Below are positions 1 to 11,970 of a stretch of DNA of 64,000 nt, piece after piece. A model generated the notes under the pieces. The model saw nothing but the letters and a program-made list of their open reading frames with translations. It had not been told where the DNA came from and searched no databases. This stretch comes from Pegea sp. RAD2-039 (taxonomy: Eukaryota > Chordata > Thaliacea > Salpida > Salpidae), in NCBI GenBank assembly GCA_034620365.1, contig JAQGEQ010000043.1, positions 744,001-808,000 of the forward strand, read 5' to 3'. The translations under genes and the position numbers were made by a program. The stretch's first letter is position 1; the number at the start of each line of letters is the position of its first letter.

Positions 1-747
1 AATATCTCGTTTACAGTTCGAATCTTAAAACGAAACGATCAAAGAAAAAGACTATTTTTAAACAGCTTTTACACATCGTATCATCTACAAAAAAACTTAA
101 AGAAGTTCTTTTGGAGTAATATCTTATAATTCATTTGATTTAACTAAGTGTGGTATATTTAAAATGTATGCTAACAAGAGTAATTTGTTCCTTCTGATAG
201 ATAATGTGTTACTCTGACGCGCTCAATTTTGTTGTCAACTTTCCTGAAAATACTTTTTCAATGGTTTTTGATGATCTGAGGTCTTCACTTAAAGTCTAGT
301 CCTAGATACCTTTAAAGCTTGCACAAAATCAAGGCTTTGAGAGCACATTTGATAAAAAATTTAATTTTATCATCTTTATTAGTCTCAGAGACATTTAAAA
401 TGATGACGATTTTTAGTTACCCCTCATCTAGAGTAAGTTTTTTGGTTGTAAGTGACGGTGCAGATTTCGCTTCACGATTAGAAATACCTATTGTAATTTT
501 GTATTGATGAAGAAGGTTTGGCAGAAGTGACCTTCAATTTCTGTGCACTGGAACGTAAATTCGGACTGCTCTTATTTGGGCGCACAATAGTCCTTATTTT
601 CATTCAAGTAAGTAATAAGGTCAAGCAAAGTTTTTTTTCATTCAATATTTTTGTGTAACAAAACCAAAAAAGCTTGAATCAGGTGGTATGGAGTTTTACT
701 ACTGTTTAAAGTTTTTTTCCTTAAAAGATAATTTTTCAGTTGTCGAG

Positions 748-925
748 GCATGAAAACAGACCCCAATCTATATGGATATACCTACAAGCTCTTAAAAGTA
801 AAAACAATTCTTCTAAGCAGTTGATTACTGTGTTCAAATCCATCTTAGCACACGGAAGACAAAAAGTAAATCTCGAAAACATATCAACAATGTACAAGAA
901 AATATATTCTCAGTACTACTCTTAA
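748..925 (+). CDS. Possible terminal exon, unknown protein
   Basis: An open frame of 58 codons plus a stop follows a good acceptor (T-rich tract then AG at 746-747). It starts with residues LSRHENRPQS and is rich in Lys, Asn and Ser. A possible upstream partner ends at about 606 just before a GTAAGT donor. That upstream frame is open from about 490, ends in residues VLIFIQ, and would join in phase 0. I recognise no family. The upstream piece has an in-frame TAA at its left end and no convincing acceptor or start codon, so the model is incomplete. Chance open reading is a real alternative. Confidence 0.2.
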
Positions 926-996
926 TAGGCTTCTTGATCAGCTTTAAGTCTTTCCACCGGCCGTGTAGCGTTGTTAGAGAGTATCATCCATTGTGA

Positions 997-1182
997 AAAA
1001 CTTTGGGCGAATTTTTAAACACATCTCGCACTCACTACAACACTTTTAAAGACACCCGGGTGACACAAAGCTTAATAAAGAATCTCAATACTCGAATCCT
1101 CTGTCAATATGATTCTAAAGTAGATAATACAAGGGGAAGAGAAGCCATTTTTGGTAAGATCGTGAAACGCTCACAATGCTAG
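997..1182 (+). pseudogene. Possible decayed coding fragment
   Basis: A 61-codon frame without a start codon runs from just after a TGA (994-996) to a TAG (1180-1182). Its composition is protein-like, with residues TRGREAIFGKIVKRSQC near the end. A neighbouring frame is open just upstream (about 967-1016), and a third is open after 1180. This is the pattern expected of an old coding sequence broken by frameshifts. The local base composition is richer in GC than the flanks. I cannot assign it to a transposon or host family. Confidence 0.2.
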
Positions 1183-1467
1183 TGAAACCCACCGGGATAA
1201 GATGTCAGCATGTGAATCGCACGTCATCACGTCTGTGCTGCAAAACTTTCTTTAGGTAAACTAAGCGCTCAAAGACCCTAAGTTTGACCGGATAGACACT
1301 CCCGCCTGCATATGGTTTAATGAATGGGCTCACAAGCGAAAATGTAACGTAGTTGTGAGGTTTTGTTTTCATGCTTGATTATATTTAAATATATATTTTA
1401 TGGAAATGACATAAAAGTTTTTACTGAGGCTTAAAAAGAAATTGCTACAACATTTTCAATTTACACT

Positions 1468-1473
1468 TTTATT
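1468..1473 (-). terminator. Polyadenylation signal of the EGF-repeat gene
   Basis: TTTATT on the + strand reads AATAAA on the minus strand, about 120 bases beyond the stop codon at 1595. Spacing and orientation fit a short 3' UTR. AATAAA occurs often by chance in DNA this AT-rich. Confidence 0.45.
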
Positions 1474-1594
1474 ACATTTCATGATTTATACAAGAGCTTG
1501 AATAGGTGTATGTATATAAATTTAGCTATTAATTTTAAGGACAGCTTTTTATAATTCTTTTATAATATTTTTAAGGATAGCAGCTATAGATTGT

Positions 1595-1942
1595 TTAACT
1601 AAAAATATCCACTTCACAACCACTCTCCATATAAACAGTCTCTTGGCGTACTAAAAACTTATTATCAATTTTTCTGATAGTGATAGCGTTTCTCGGGAAG
1701 TATCGCTGTGAACAACTACAAAAAGGGTTAAGATTATATCATTTTGTGTCCTGTATGATTTGAAAAAGACTCTTACCCAATAGGACTATCACCATCTCTT
1801 ACATCTGTGCATTTCCTAATTTCAAACCATTGGAAGAAAGATGAAAAATGAAAAAGTTCAATCTCTTCTGTCATCTCAATGTCGGTATAAGCTTTTATCT
1901 TATAAACTACTTCAGTTAAACTATCACAAATCTTCATTGTTC
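1595..1942 (-). other. C-terminal neurotrophin/Spaetzle-like knot domain (residues 857-950)
   Basis: The last two exons (1777-1942 and 1595-1715) encode about 94 residues. Visible landmarks are Cys861 in ICDSLTEVV, Cys900 in WFEIRKC, Cys912 in GCSQRY and Cys944 in MESGCEV, six residues before the stop. The spacing recalls the neurotrophin superfamily: a first Cys in a CDS-like motif, a second Cys about 40 residues on after an aromatic beta strand, then C-x-Q-x-Y as in Spaetzle, then a final Cys near the C-terminus. Only four of the usual six or more knot cysteines are present. The loop between the second and third is short, and the paired terminal C-x-C is reduced to one Cys. Cysteines at 804, 812 and 820 might complete it. 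The family call is an inference from spacing. Confidence 0.4.
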
Positions 1943-4900
1943 CTTTTAAAAACATAACATTATTGAACAGAACATTTAAATTACCTTAAGTAAAGAAAGA
2001 AACTGTTTATATTTCGATAATTGTTTACCTGAAGACGAAAATCCTAAAGATCTTGACTCTAGTGGAACTGGTTCGGTAGGACTCTGTAAATAAAATTAAA
2101 AAACATCTCATCGAAACTATACTCAACAGCTAAAATATCCTGACGAATGAGTTAACTTAATGACAATCATTACACAGCAGAACCTTCAATTTATACAGGT
2201 ATTTAAAAACTTTAAAACTCACAACTTCACTAGATATAGGATAAAGTAGATTTGATCCTATATTACATTTAGCTTTTTCAATTGATTTGGGTAGTTGAAA
2301 ATGATATCTGTAAAAGTTTAATCGAATAGTTAAAAAGTAGGATAAAGTAAAAACAGAGAATTTAACCTGTAGTAGTTGAATACTTCCTTTGCTTGTTCAA
2401 AGTTAGTAGATTCATAGGCACATGAGTTCGTAGACGAGTCATTACAAGATGGAAGACCACTAATATTACATCTTACCAAGGATTCTATAAAAGTAATTTG
2501 AAGCTTATAGTTATCAGTTATAAAACTTAAGAAAATCCTGACCAACACAAAGTTTTCCATTTCCAACGTAACCAGGGTTACATGTACAACAATAAGTTCC
2601 ATCTTGATTATGACACTCAGCATTTACAGCACAAGTATTTGAAGACGAATTTGTGCATTCATCGTTGTCTACAAAATTAATGTTGATTCAAATTTTTGTG
2701 GCTCTTATTTTATAGATTTCTTAAAATAAGATTGAAGTCTAAATAAAAACAAAAATTTAATCTAAAAATAAGAGAGTATCTACCTTTACATGTGTAACCG
2801 TCTCCAGTAAATCCAGGTTTACAACTACAGGAGTAGTTCCCGACGAAGTTTTGACAGTTGGCATTTACATCACAGTCATGAGGATATTCGGTGTCAGTGC
2901 ATTCATCAATATCTAATTTTATAATCTATTTATTTCAAACCGACCGTTTTAAATTATTTCGGTTTTCTTTCTTAAAATGACGAACTTTGAATTTAGATAT
3001 CAATCATGTAAAAATTTATTTTTGAAAATAAACCAAGCATATCATCTTTTGAAACATTATTTTCAAACTAAATGTTACTTACATTACAATTTTATACAAA
3101 TTTTAATTATTTATATCAAATTCAACTCTAGTTTTGATAGATAAATTACCAGAACATTCTTCCGCAGAAGTTTTTCTAAATCCTTTTGTGCATTCACATG
3201 TATAACTACCAATTTGATTTGAACAAATGGCATGGTCACTACAAATATCAGTTTCACATTCATTTATGTCTAGAATAGGAAGTTCAGAATTAGTAAATGT
3301 TTCAATTTTTATCATAATCAGCCATGTTATTTCACCTAAGCAGCTTGTTCCATTTCCAGAATAACCTTTTTCACAGCTACATGAAAATGAACCTTCGCTG
3401 TTAGCACAAACAGCATCAAAGTCACATAGTAAGTAAGGAGTTATTTGGTTTAAGGTTTCAATGTCAATAAGACCTTTAAATCTTTCAACCAATGAGTTTT
3501 CAAACAATGGGACAGTATCATATCTTGGAAAATCATTTCGAAGCCTAGATAAGAATTCCTGAGAATTTAAAGCAATCGTTTTCACTATTTGTTTAACCTT
3601 GTAGAAAAGTTTTCATTAGTTTAAATTTATATCTCAACTCTGGATACAAAGTTTAATCCTAATTTCAGTAAAATAAAAATTAATTAGTGAACTGAAATAT
3701 TTGTAACTTTACAATTAACTTACAAGAAAAGCTTACACAAATGATTTTACTCACATTTACATCAGTTGAATTGATTGCACACTCAACACTACCTTCACAC
3801 TCCAAATCTGTTTTCCATTCATTCAACTTAGAACTCACATTCGCTTTCAAATGTGCAAACATAGAACATTCCAAAATATCTGAACAATTTTAATTTCTGC
3901 TTTAAAATTTTTCTTATACTTGTATAATGTTAGTCATTTATAACTTTAAATTTTTGGTTTTTAAAATCGAAAGGATTTTGATATAGGTAGACAACGTACC
4001 AAAGCAATCTCCGTTGCTTCCATCTCCATAGAAACCTTCCTTACAGGAACATGTGTAACTTCCTTCATTATCAGCACAATCAGCATTTTTATCACAAGGA
4101 GAACTTTCACATTCATCAATATCTGTGTTAAAAATGAAGTTAAACTGTTCAATGATTTATCTTGTTTTTTTTTGGTCATAAAACTTTAATCTAAAGCTCT
4201 GATGCTCTTGCATTACAAAGTTAATTTATATGTGCTGCACACAATAAACATTTTTTAGAATATTTCAGCTTAACAAGCCTTATAAGTGAGAGTCTATGCT
4301 TTTTTGTAATAAGAAAATTTAGTCGTAAATTTGCATCGATCTTTTGTATAAAACTAAAATATTTCTCACTTAAGCAGTCGAGACCATCTCCCGAATATCC
4401 AGGTTTGCATGTGCAAGTATAACTACCTTCTACGTTATTGCAGTTTGCATTTATATTACAAATATCACTACCACTTTCACTATAAATTATAACAGCACAT
4501 TCATCAATATCTACAAATGAAATTTTTTACTTAAAGATTCAAAGCTATACGACTTTCATTCCAAACTCATACTTACCAGAGCACTCGAAACCATTCCCAA
4601 TAAAACCGACGTTACATGTACATTCATAGCTTCCTTCAGTGTCGCGACAACTTGCGTTTGTATCACAAGGTGAAGTTAAACATTCATCATCATCTGATCA
4701 AAAGTTTGATTAAGCGATAATGAAGTGTTTTATACAATTGATTGCAAGGATTTACTTGAGCAATTCTTTCCGTCGCCAACATACCCGCTAAAGCATTTAC
4801 AATCGAAACCTCCGTCAGTATTTGAGCAATTTGCAAACAAACTACAATCGTTTGTACCATCTGTACACTCATTGATATCTGTTTTGAATTAGAATAAATG

Positions 4901-7900
4901 AAAAATCAAGTAATCTTAGATTTCTACAGAAACAGTTTTATTGTATCTCATTAGAATTTATATTGACAAGATTTCTTATGCTATGAAAATATTAATAAGC
5001 TGACAGTACGTTTTTCATTGAAGTCAGCTTCAAAACTGGACTTAAAGTTACGGTAGTCTGATCATTCAGTTTTGTAAAGTACAACTATAGCTAAGACTGT
5101 TCAAGAATTTAAAATATCTTATTTTAATAGAAATAAAACAAGATTTATTTGATCATTGAATTGAATAAATTGCATAATGAACAAGTCAAAAATGTATTCT
5201 TGTTTTAAGTACAGATAAACTTTAATAACTGCTGTCTTTGAAGTTATATTAACAACTTTACAATAGGTAGAAATAGTGACGGTTAAGAAGGTTGAATCAC
5301 CTGAACAATTTGTCGGAGTACCGTCCCCTCTGTATCCACTAAGACAAGAACAGCTATAAGAACCTTCGCTATTTGTACAGTCAGCATTAGTATCGCAAAC
5401 TTCTGTTAAGCATTCATCAATATCTAGAAACAATAAGTTAAATTACAACAAATACTTAAAATACAGAAACATATCTGAAAGAAGTTTTTCAATTTGAAAT
5501 TTTATTTCTTACTGTTTATATGTTGGCTCTTTATTTCTTACACAGTATATTATTTTTAATAGAATGCTATTTCTTCAAGAATAAATACAAAAAACAAAAT
5601 TTTTACAAGCTTTTAAATCATCGAACAAATAAATATTAACAATTTATTTTTACTGTACATAAAATCTAGAGGAAATATTTCTTGGTTGAAACTGCTGGTC
5701 ATCAAGTATACAAATTATAAAACATAAAACGATATAAAAGTTACTCGTAGAAACTATTTAAAAGCAATAAATAATTCTCTTTGAATCATATGAAAAGGTG
5801 TGAGGTATTTTTAGTAACTTTATAAATATTTTTTTTCATAAAGCAAATAGTTTCATTGAACGCAACAGAAATAATAGACCTTTTAGATTACCATGAGAAA
5901 AAGGCTTGAAGTTACGTTGAATTAAAGTAAAAATAACAAGCTTTGTAAACTTGAAAAGAAGCTACTTTAGAAACCTTCTTTTTTCGTGCCATTCTAAACT
6001 TAGAAATTTGTAATACTCTTTAATAACAAAAGATTATCAATAACTGAAAAAGTCATAGCTTTTAACACCTCAATGGTATATTATCATTAAAATAGTAAAA
6101 TGTTTTCATGTTTTTAAAGAGGCTATGGTAACTTTATCATTATATTTTTGACTTTCATCAAATTATAAGTAAATCATGCAGCAAGTACAAATCTCTAATC
6201 AAATAAGAAAAAAAAACTTTTAAAATAAATTTCTCAATCAGGACGTTAAAGTCTTAAAATTAACGATACGGTTTTAAAAAATTGTGATTTACCTAAACAA
6301 ATTGTTCCATTTCCGTGAAAACCATCATCGCATACGCAGCCAAATGATCCTTCAGTATTCACACAAGCAGCATTTTTGTCACAGTTATCAGAGTTAATCA
6401 TACATTCATCAATATCTGAAAATAAGATTATAGAATAGTTTAAAGATTGTCATTAAATAAAAGAATAAACTTGAACTAATGAAATTTATTTATTTTCTAA
6501 CCATCACATGATTCAGGTAAGCCATTTCCTGAGAACCCGGGGTTACAACTACAGGTCCAGCTGCCTATAGTGTTTGTACAATTAGCATTTGTATCACAGA
6601 CAGGGCCCAAACATTCATCGACATCTGAAAAAATTCTTTTTATTATAAGATAAATTGCATTTATTATATTTAGAAGAATTATCATTTACACAACTTCTAT
6701 ATATTTTAGAGAAATTAGTTTTTAACCTGTGCAGGTAAATCCATCTCCTTCGTAACCAGTAAAACACTTGCAAGTGTATGAACCATAGTTGTTTTCACAA
6801 GCTGATTCAATAGCACAACCATTATCTCCAAAACACTCGTTGATGTCTTAATTATACGTGAAAAGTAAGTTTTAGAACAATTTGTAAAGCTTTTGAAATC
6901 AAATCATTTGCTGAAATACCTGAACATCCGTATCCATTTCCTTCAAATCCACTTTGACATGAACAAGTGTAATTACCTTCACTATTTGAGCAGCTTGCCC
7001 CAACATCACATGGCAAGTAAGATAAAAGCTCAGAAATAGTAGAGTTTGTAAAAACACTGTTGTATAAAACCCACAAATGCTTATTTTCCAAAGCACCAGG
7101 ACTAATATTGCTAGAATACTGGGCAAGTCCACTGGCATTTGCTATTTCCTAAAAGAAATGAGGTTTTGAAGTCAACGTAAAAAATTCTCTAAAAGGTTAT
7201 TACCTGAATTTTGTTTGTTGTCAAACTAGTATTTGGTTCGGTGTAAAGATCAAGTTGACGGAACAATTCGTTCGTTTTATTTTCCAAGTTTAAACATTCA
7301 TTTATATCTGTAATCATTCATCAGTTTTAATAAATCGCACAGCCCCATTGTTCACACTAAGTAACTCTAACTATTAGACATCATGTAATGTTAATGCTTT
7401 ATTATTCTTTTAATCAACTAAGTATCAACTATTAATAGCATGGCTTTTAAAATAAAAGGTTAGCTTCATATCACCTGAACAATTTGCTGAAGGAAGAAGA
7501 CCGTTTGAAATGTCATAATAACCATCAAAACAAGTGCATTTGTATGAATAATCAGTATCCACACAGCTTGCTAACGGGTCACATGGATACTCCTCTGCAT
7601 CACATTCTATACTTTCTGTTTAAAACAAGCACAACTACATAACAATCAAATACAGAAATATATTGCTGCTGAACATTTAGTTATACATTTACAACTTACA
7701 ATATCAAATAGATCTTAAATACAACCTTACCCCCTATTACATAAGAGACGTTTAGTTTTTCTAGAGCAGCAAGAACTTCCTTTAAGTAAGCACCATCCAC
7801 TGATGAAACTATGACTGAAATTGAGAATAAAGTCAACAAAGTTAGTTTTGAGTCATTTTGTAAAAACATTTAATCACTGATTCTGTATTTCTATGAAAAG

Positions 7901-8065
7901 TAACTTTTTGAAAATAACCATAAATGTTAATCTTACAATTATGTAAGAAGAATATTAGAACTATCAATAACCAAGTAACTTACATTGAGCTTCTTGGGCA
8001 GTAGAACGCACTGTAAGGAGTCCAACACAAAGAAGAGAAATCAACACAATTACTGACTTGATCAT
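1595..8065 (-). CDS. Secreted 14-EGF-repeat protein with neurotrophin/Spaetzle-like C-terminal domain
   Basis: Twenty-two exons (minus strand, high to low): 7984-8065, 7731-7814, 7475-7615, 7204-7307, 6920-7148, 6727-6846, 6502-6624, 6293-6415, 5301-5423, 4756-4878, 4577-4693, 4370-4510, 4000-4122, 3755-3879, 3336-3597, 3150-3269, 2784-2912, 2543-2668, 2367-2484, 2029-2081, 1777-1942, 1595-1715. The sum is 2853 bases, or 950 residues plus stop. Residues 1-22 or so form a signal peptide ([19 protein letters not shown]). From residue 57, fourteen EGF modules follow, most opening with D-I/V-D/N-E-C and carrying the C-x-N-x(4)-Y/F-x-C-x-C signature of calcium-binding, Asn-hydroxylated EGF domains. 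Nearly every module is one phase-1 exon. Modules 2 and 11 are split by a phase-0 intron and carry long inserts. Residues 799-855 are a Ser/Thr-rich linker with three Cys, and 857-950 form the knot-like domain. No transmembrane segment or GPI tail is visible, so the protein is probably extracellular. Least certain are the GTC donor at exon 18 and the second of two tandem AGs at exon 20. Confidence 0.88.
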
Positions 8066-8151
8066 GGTACAGAATCAAAGTAATTTCACAAAATACTTTT
8101 GTTTCTTTCGTTTGATATAGCGAGATTAATAATTGACAAGACGCATTTGCA

Positions 8152-8163
8152 CTTATATATATT
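8152..8163 (-). promoter_or_regulatory. TATA-like box upstream of the EGF-repeat gene
   Basis: The minus strand reads AATATATATAAG here, about 90 bases upstream of the ATG at 8065. A start site some 30 bases downstream would leave a short 5' UTR. The distance fits a core promoter, but A/T runs are common in this genome. Confidence 0.35.
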
Positions 8164-8165
8164 CA

Positions 8166-11100
8166 GATCGAGATATCAATTTAGAAGAAAAAAGACTGGT
8201 TACCAAATTGATAATTTCTGAGGTGTACCATAGCAGTAAAGATATTCTATACATCTTTTATCTTCGAGATACGCCCTTGGAAAACTATGAACAGAATCTT
8301 TTATGATGAAAAACTTTTTATTGCTCATAATAGTTAAGCAAATCTATTTCATTAGAATGACAACAATAAAGTATTGTAAATATTATAAATAGTATCACAA
8401 TAGATTTTTAAGCGTCTTTTTGAAAGCTAGTGAAGTTAAACTTTGTTAAAATGAGTTTATAAGATATAGATCATTAATTATATAAGCCTTAGAATTGATC
8501 TAAGCTTTCCTAAGATCTTCAAAAAGTTATAAATCTACTTGATTTTTAATAGGAAGTTTATAAAATTTAGTTAATGAGTATAGATTAAAACCATATAAGC
8601 ACAGAAAAATTGAAATATCATTTTCATATTATCATTCAAATTGGCATCTTGATTTGTAAATTCTTAAATAATATTGGGATAAACTTTAAAATCATTTGAA
8701 AAATTATTTTTAGAAGTAAAACTTTTAATCATAAATATAGTAATAAAAAATTATGAAAAAACTAAAGTCGATAGAATTTTAATAATCTTTTAAGACTCAA
8801 GGTTTCTTTTCAATTTTTTTTTCAATTGTTGAAAAGGGTCAAACATAATATAAGAGACAGGGATTAGAATAATTAGTTAAAATGAAGAACACATTATGCA
8901 AAAGTCGTGTATACCATTTATGAGTCAATTCTTGATCTAAATGAAACTAGTTTGTTACATGTTAAAATGATTTATCTAGTTTTATCAAATATTTTGCACT
9001 AATTTTCTTAAGTGATGAAAAATTTATTTATTTTAACAGCTAAAATGAATAAGAATTACTTTTTAAGATCTGAAATAATGACAAGAAATGTATAAGAGCT
9101 AAAATAAAATTAACTTTAAACTATTTTTGACGAAAAAGACTTACAGTAGCTTATGAAGAAAGCTAATTTAATTAAATCAGAACAATTTTCTAGAATTGTT
9201 AAAAGTTATTTAATAGTATTTTGCAAAATCACAAGTTAGAAAAAAACATTATACAAAATCAACTTTGAAACTAATTAAAAAATTAAAGTGAAGCTGCCAA
9301 AAATGTGACATTATCAAATAAATCTTTTTATAATTCAATAAAAAAAAATTGTTTTTATTGTACTCTAAAACTGTCAAGCCCATTTTTCAATAGATTAAGC
9401 ATATCATATAACACAATTAAGCTCTTATTAGTTTAAACGCTTTTGAAAAAAATAAAACGAGAATATAAAGTTCTTACATTAATTTTTAAACTACTATGCA
9501 AATGTCAAAGTTCCCACAAATTCCTAATTAAAAAGGATGATTTCTCAATAAAAAAGAAACTAAGCAAATATTTTTTGCACTACCATAAATTAAAAAAAGT
9601 AATGAAATATGATATAAATGGTATTTAACGTGTCATATGCTGTGAAAGCGTCTTTTTAGCATCATTAACTTAAAAAAAATTGGACTATTTGAATTACATT
9701 TAAATGTTTTGCTACTGATTATATTTACTACATCTTAATAACTGTATTATTCATAATAAAAAAATGTGGAAATAAAAATCGTTGATTTATAATTTAATGA
9801 TATCGAATAAGCAAAACCAGTTGCCACAAAAACAGTCAACATCTTGGAAAATCATTCGTGAAAAAGACTTCTATAACATATTATTTACTGGTAACTTTTG
9901 TCAAATGTTGGATTTTAACTATTGTATAAAAATTTCATCATAGATTTAATTAATATCTTAGTTAAGAAGTATTTACTTTTCTTGTCAGCTTAGTTTTAAG
10001 TTTATATTATTAATTCACAAATAAAATCTATTAGAAATAATATATTCATATTTTCAATTCTTTCAAAATGTTAGGTCAATCTAATATAAAAATTAAGATA
10101 TAATTTTCTTAGTTTACAACATTTATAATGCACAGTGCTAACTTGTAATAATGCTAATTGGACCGAGCACGGCCATGCAGTATGTGCTATTACTGATGAT
10201 ATTAAAAGTAAAGCAAAATAAAGTGAGAAGTAAATGAACCAATAGAGCAAGACACATTGAAATGAAAAAAGCCTTTAGAGTTTCTAACTTGCAGTTGGTT
10301 TATTTTACTGTTTGTTTGATGTTGTACGTTCTTTTAAATTTGTTTTAAGATAAAAGATAGAAACATTTCTTAAATTAAAGAACTGTAGTTTTATGCAAAA
10401 CTTGACTTTACATAAAGCATTTTATTTAATCAATTTGCTATTCTAGAAAGGTAGTTTTTAGATTTGAAAGAAAAGTTAACAACATTTTTATTGTTGTTCT
10501 AGATATAAATAATCTATATATGTTAAAAATATAAAATGCTAAGGCACTTATAAACTTAAATGCTTTATTCTTAACTAAAAGCGTTTATTAAAGAAATGAT
10601 GGTAATAAAATGATGCATTTGACAGTGAATAGCTCATTATACAAAAAAACAGAAATGCTACCATGGAAGCTAACATGATATTTCTATCCTACAAAGCTTA
10701 TGAACCATGAAAGCTTACTGGAACGCCCCTTTTTATCTGTTTAAATCGTTTGAATAGAAACCCTATAATTCAATCAATATTAGGTCGTTTATGAATTTAC
10801 TACCGTGGACAGCTATGAAGAAAATGGGAAAAAATACTAAAATTATTTTATTAATAATTCCAGAAATTTACAACATTAATTTTAAAAAGTTATCAATATA
10901 AAAAATAATTACTGAAAAAATTTGATTAATTATATCTTAGTTTAATTAATCTGCATCTATAATTCAATAAGGTAGCTTTAGGTTTAACATTATAAGCTTT
11001 TCTAGTTAAAAAAATATTGAAATGTCTTATTCCAAATTATTTTAAAGATTCTTAATTATCAATCATTATTACCAAATTAGAAAGATATTCTTTATAACTC

Positions 11101-11798
11101 AGCATAAAAGTTTTGATTTTGGGTACAATATGCCTATCAAAAGTCTAGGCAATATTTTTTTTAGTATAAAACGCCATAATACGATGCCACCTGAGCCACT
11201 TGTTACGAAAATCTTAAAGACTTTTATCAGTACCCAACAAAGTAGTATAACCATTTACTACAGACAGCTTTGACAGGTTCAGTTTTGTTGAAAGGCTTTC
11301 TGAAAGTTGCTTTTTTATTATGTCGCAAAAAATGGAACAAAAGAAATCTTTTAACGATATTGAAGTTTGGTATAACTCTCTTTGTAGTAATAGCTTTATT
11401 AATCTGTCCCGAAAATTTCTTTTATATATCAAATGCCACTGAGTAGTAAAGTAATTTTTATAGAAGTTTTTTATCTTATTAATACGTTTAATGTAATTCA
11501 ACTTTACGTAAGTAAAAAAGGGCAATATAAATACTAGAGACAGATTTTCCAGAAGCTGAAACGCAAAAATTGATGTTTTTGTAGAGATGACATACTATTT
11601 ACCACTCTTTAATGTCAGCTCTGATTGACAACTAGAGTTCCGATTGCCAAAAAACATAAAATTTAATGTCTAAAAATGTAATTATAGATTAAATTAATAA
11701 GTGTGTTACAATAGAGTATCATATCTATTAAATATTTTGATCTTTACATTAAATATTTAAACTTTGTTTGACACCATATAGCACTATAAGCTTTTGTT
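8166..11798. other. AT-rich spacer between the EGF-repeat gene and the LINE nest
   Basis: I see no supported gene on either strand. Open frames such as 9443-9628 (+) are Lys/Ile/Leu-rich and typical of random AT-rich DNA. The minus-strand frame at 11214-11525 (103 codons) is the longest but matches nothing I know. Being next to the LINE nest, it could be decayed transposon sequence. Confidence 0.6.
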
Positions 11799-11970
11799 CA
11801 TTTATTCATTCATTATTTTGCTTATTAGTTATTATAATAAATTCGAAGAAGGGTGCCTAAAGAGAGCACCTCCCGCTAATACACATTCTCTTAAATAACA
11901 TCTATTAAGTTGAAAATATAGGAAGAAAAAGATGTAACACATGTCATTTTGGTAGTCCCGAAAGCATATT
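11799..11970 (-). mobile_element. 5'-truncated LINE copy, 3' end only
   Basis: On the minus strand this matches the last 150 or so bases of the LINE fragment at 60.4-61.0 kb. Matching blocks include the ATATGCTTT block, the ACATCTTTT block, AACTTAATAG, GAGAATGTGT and the hairpin GGTGC...GCACC. It ends in a tail of TGAA/TAAA repeats read at 11799-11818. Similarity stops at about 11965-11970, where a + strand LINE copy begins. This is a severely 5'-truncated insertion or a broken end. Confidence 0.75.

Larger units (their letters stand above)
1..1594. other. Left-edge stretch without a confirmed gene
   Basis: This stretch lies 3' of the EGF-repeat gene. It is less AT-rich than most of the window, especially at about 480-600 and 940-1370, and it holds two weak coding-like patches on the + strand that are listed separately. 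I see no complete gene, no RNA gene and no LINE tail. The region could be a decayed transposon or the end of a gene that begins outside the window. Confidence 0.5.

Noticed and set aside
17..30. GTTCGAATC, a tRNA T-loop-like string
   Set aside because: The flanks do not form a T-stem and no acceptor or anticodon arms are present.
2484..2623. 97-codon minus-strand frame starting at an internal ATG (2330-2623)
   Set aside because: Its 5' half is an out-of-frame reading of EGF module 14; only the part from 2484 down is in the true frame after the 58-base intron.
9443..9628. 61-codon + strand frame
   Set aside because: Lys/Leu/Ile-rich composition as expected by chance in AT-rich DNA; no splice context or motif.
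11214..11525. 103-codon minus-strand frame near the LINE nest
   Set aside because: Longest unexplained frame, but I could match it neither to the LINE proteins visible here nor to any host family. Kept only as a note in the spacer entry.
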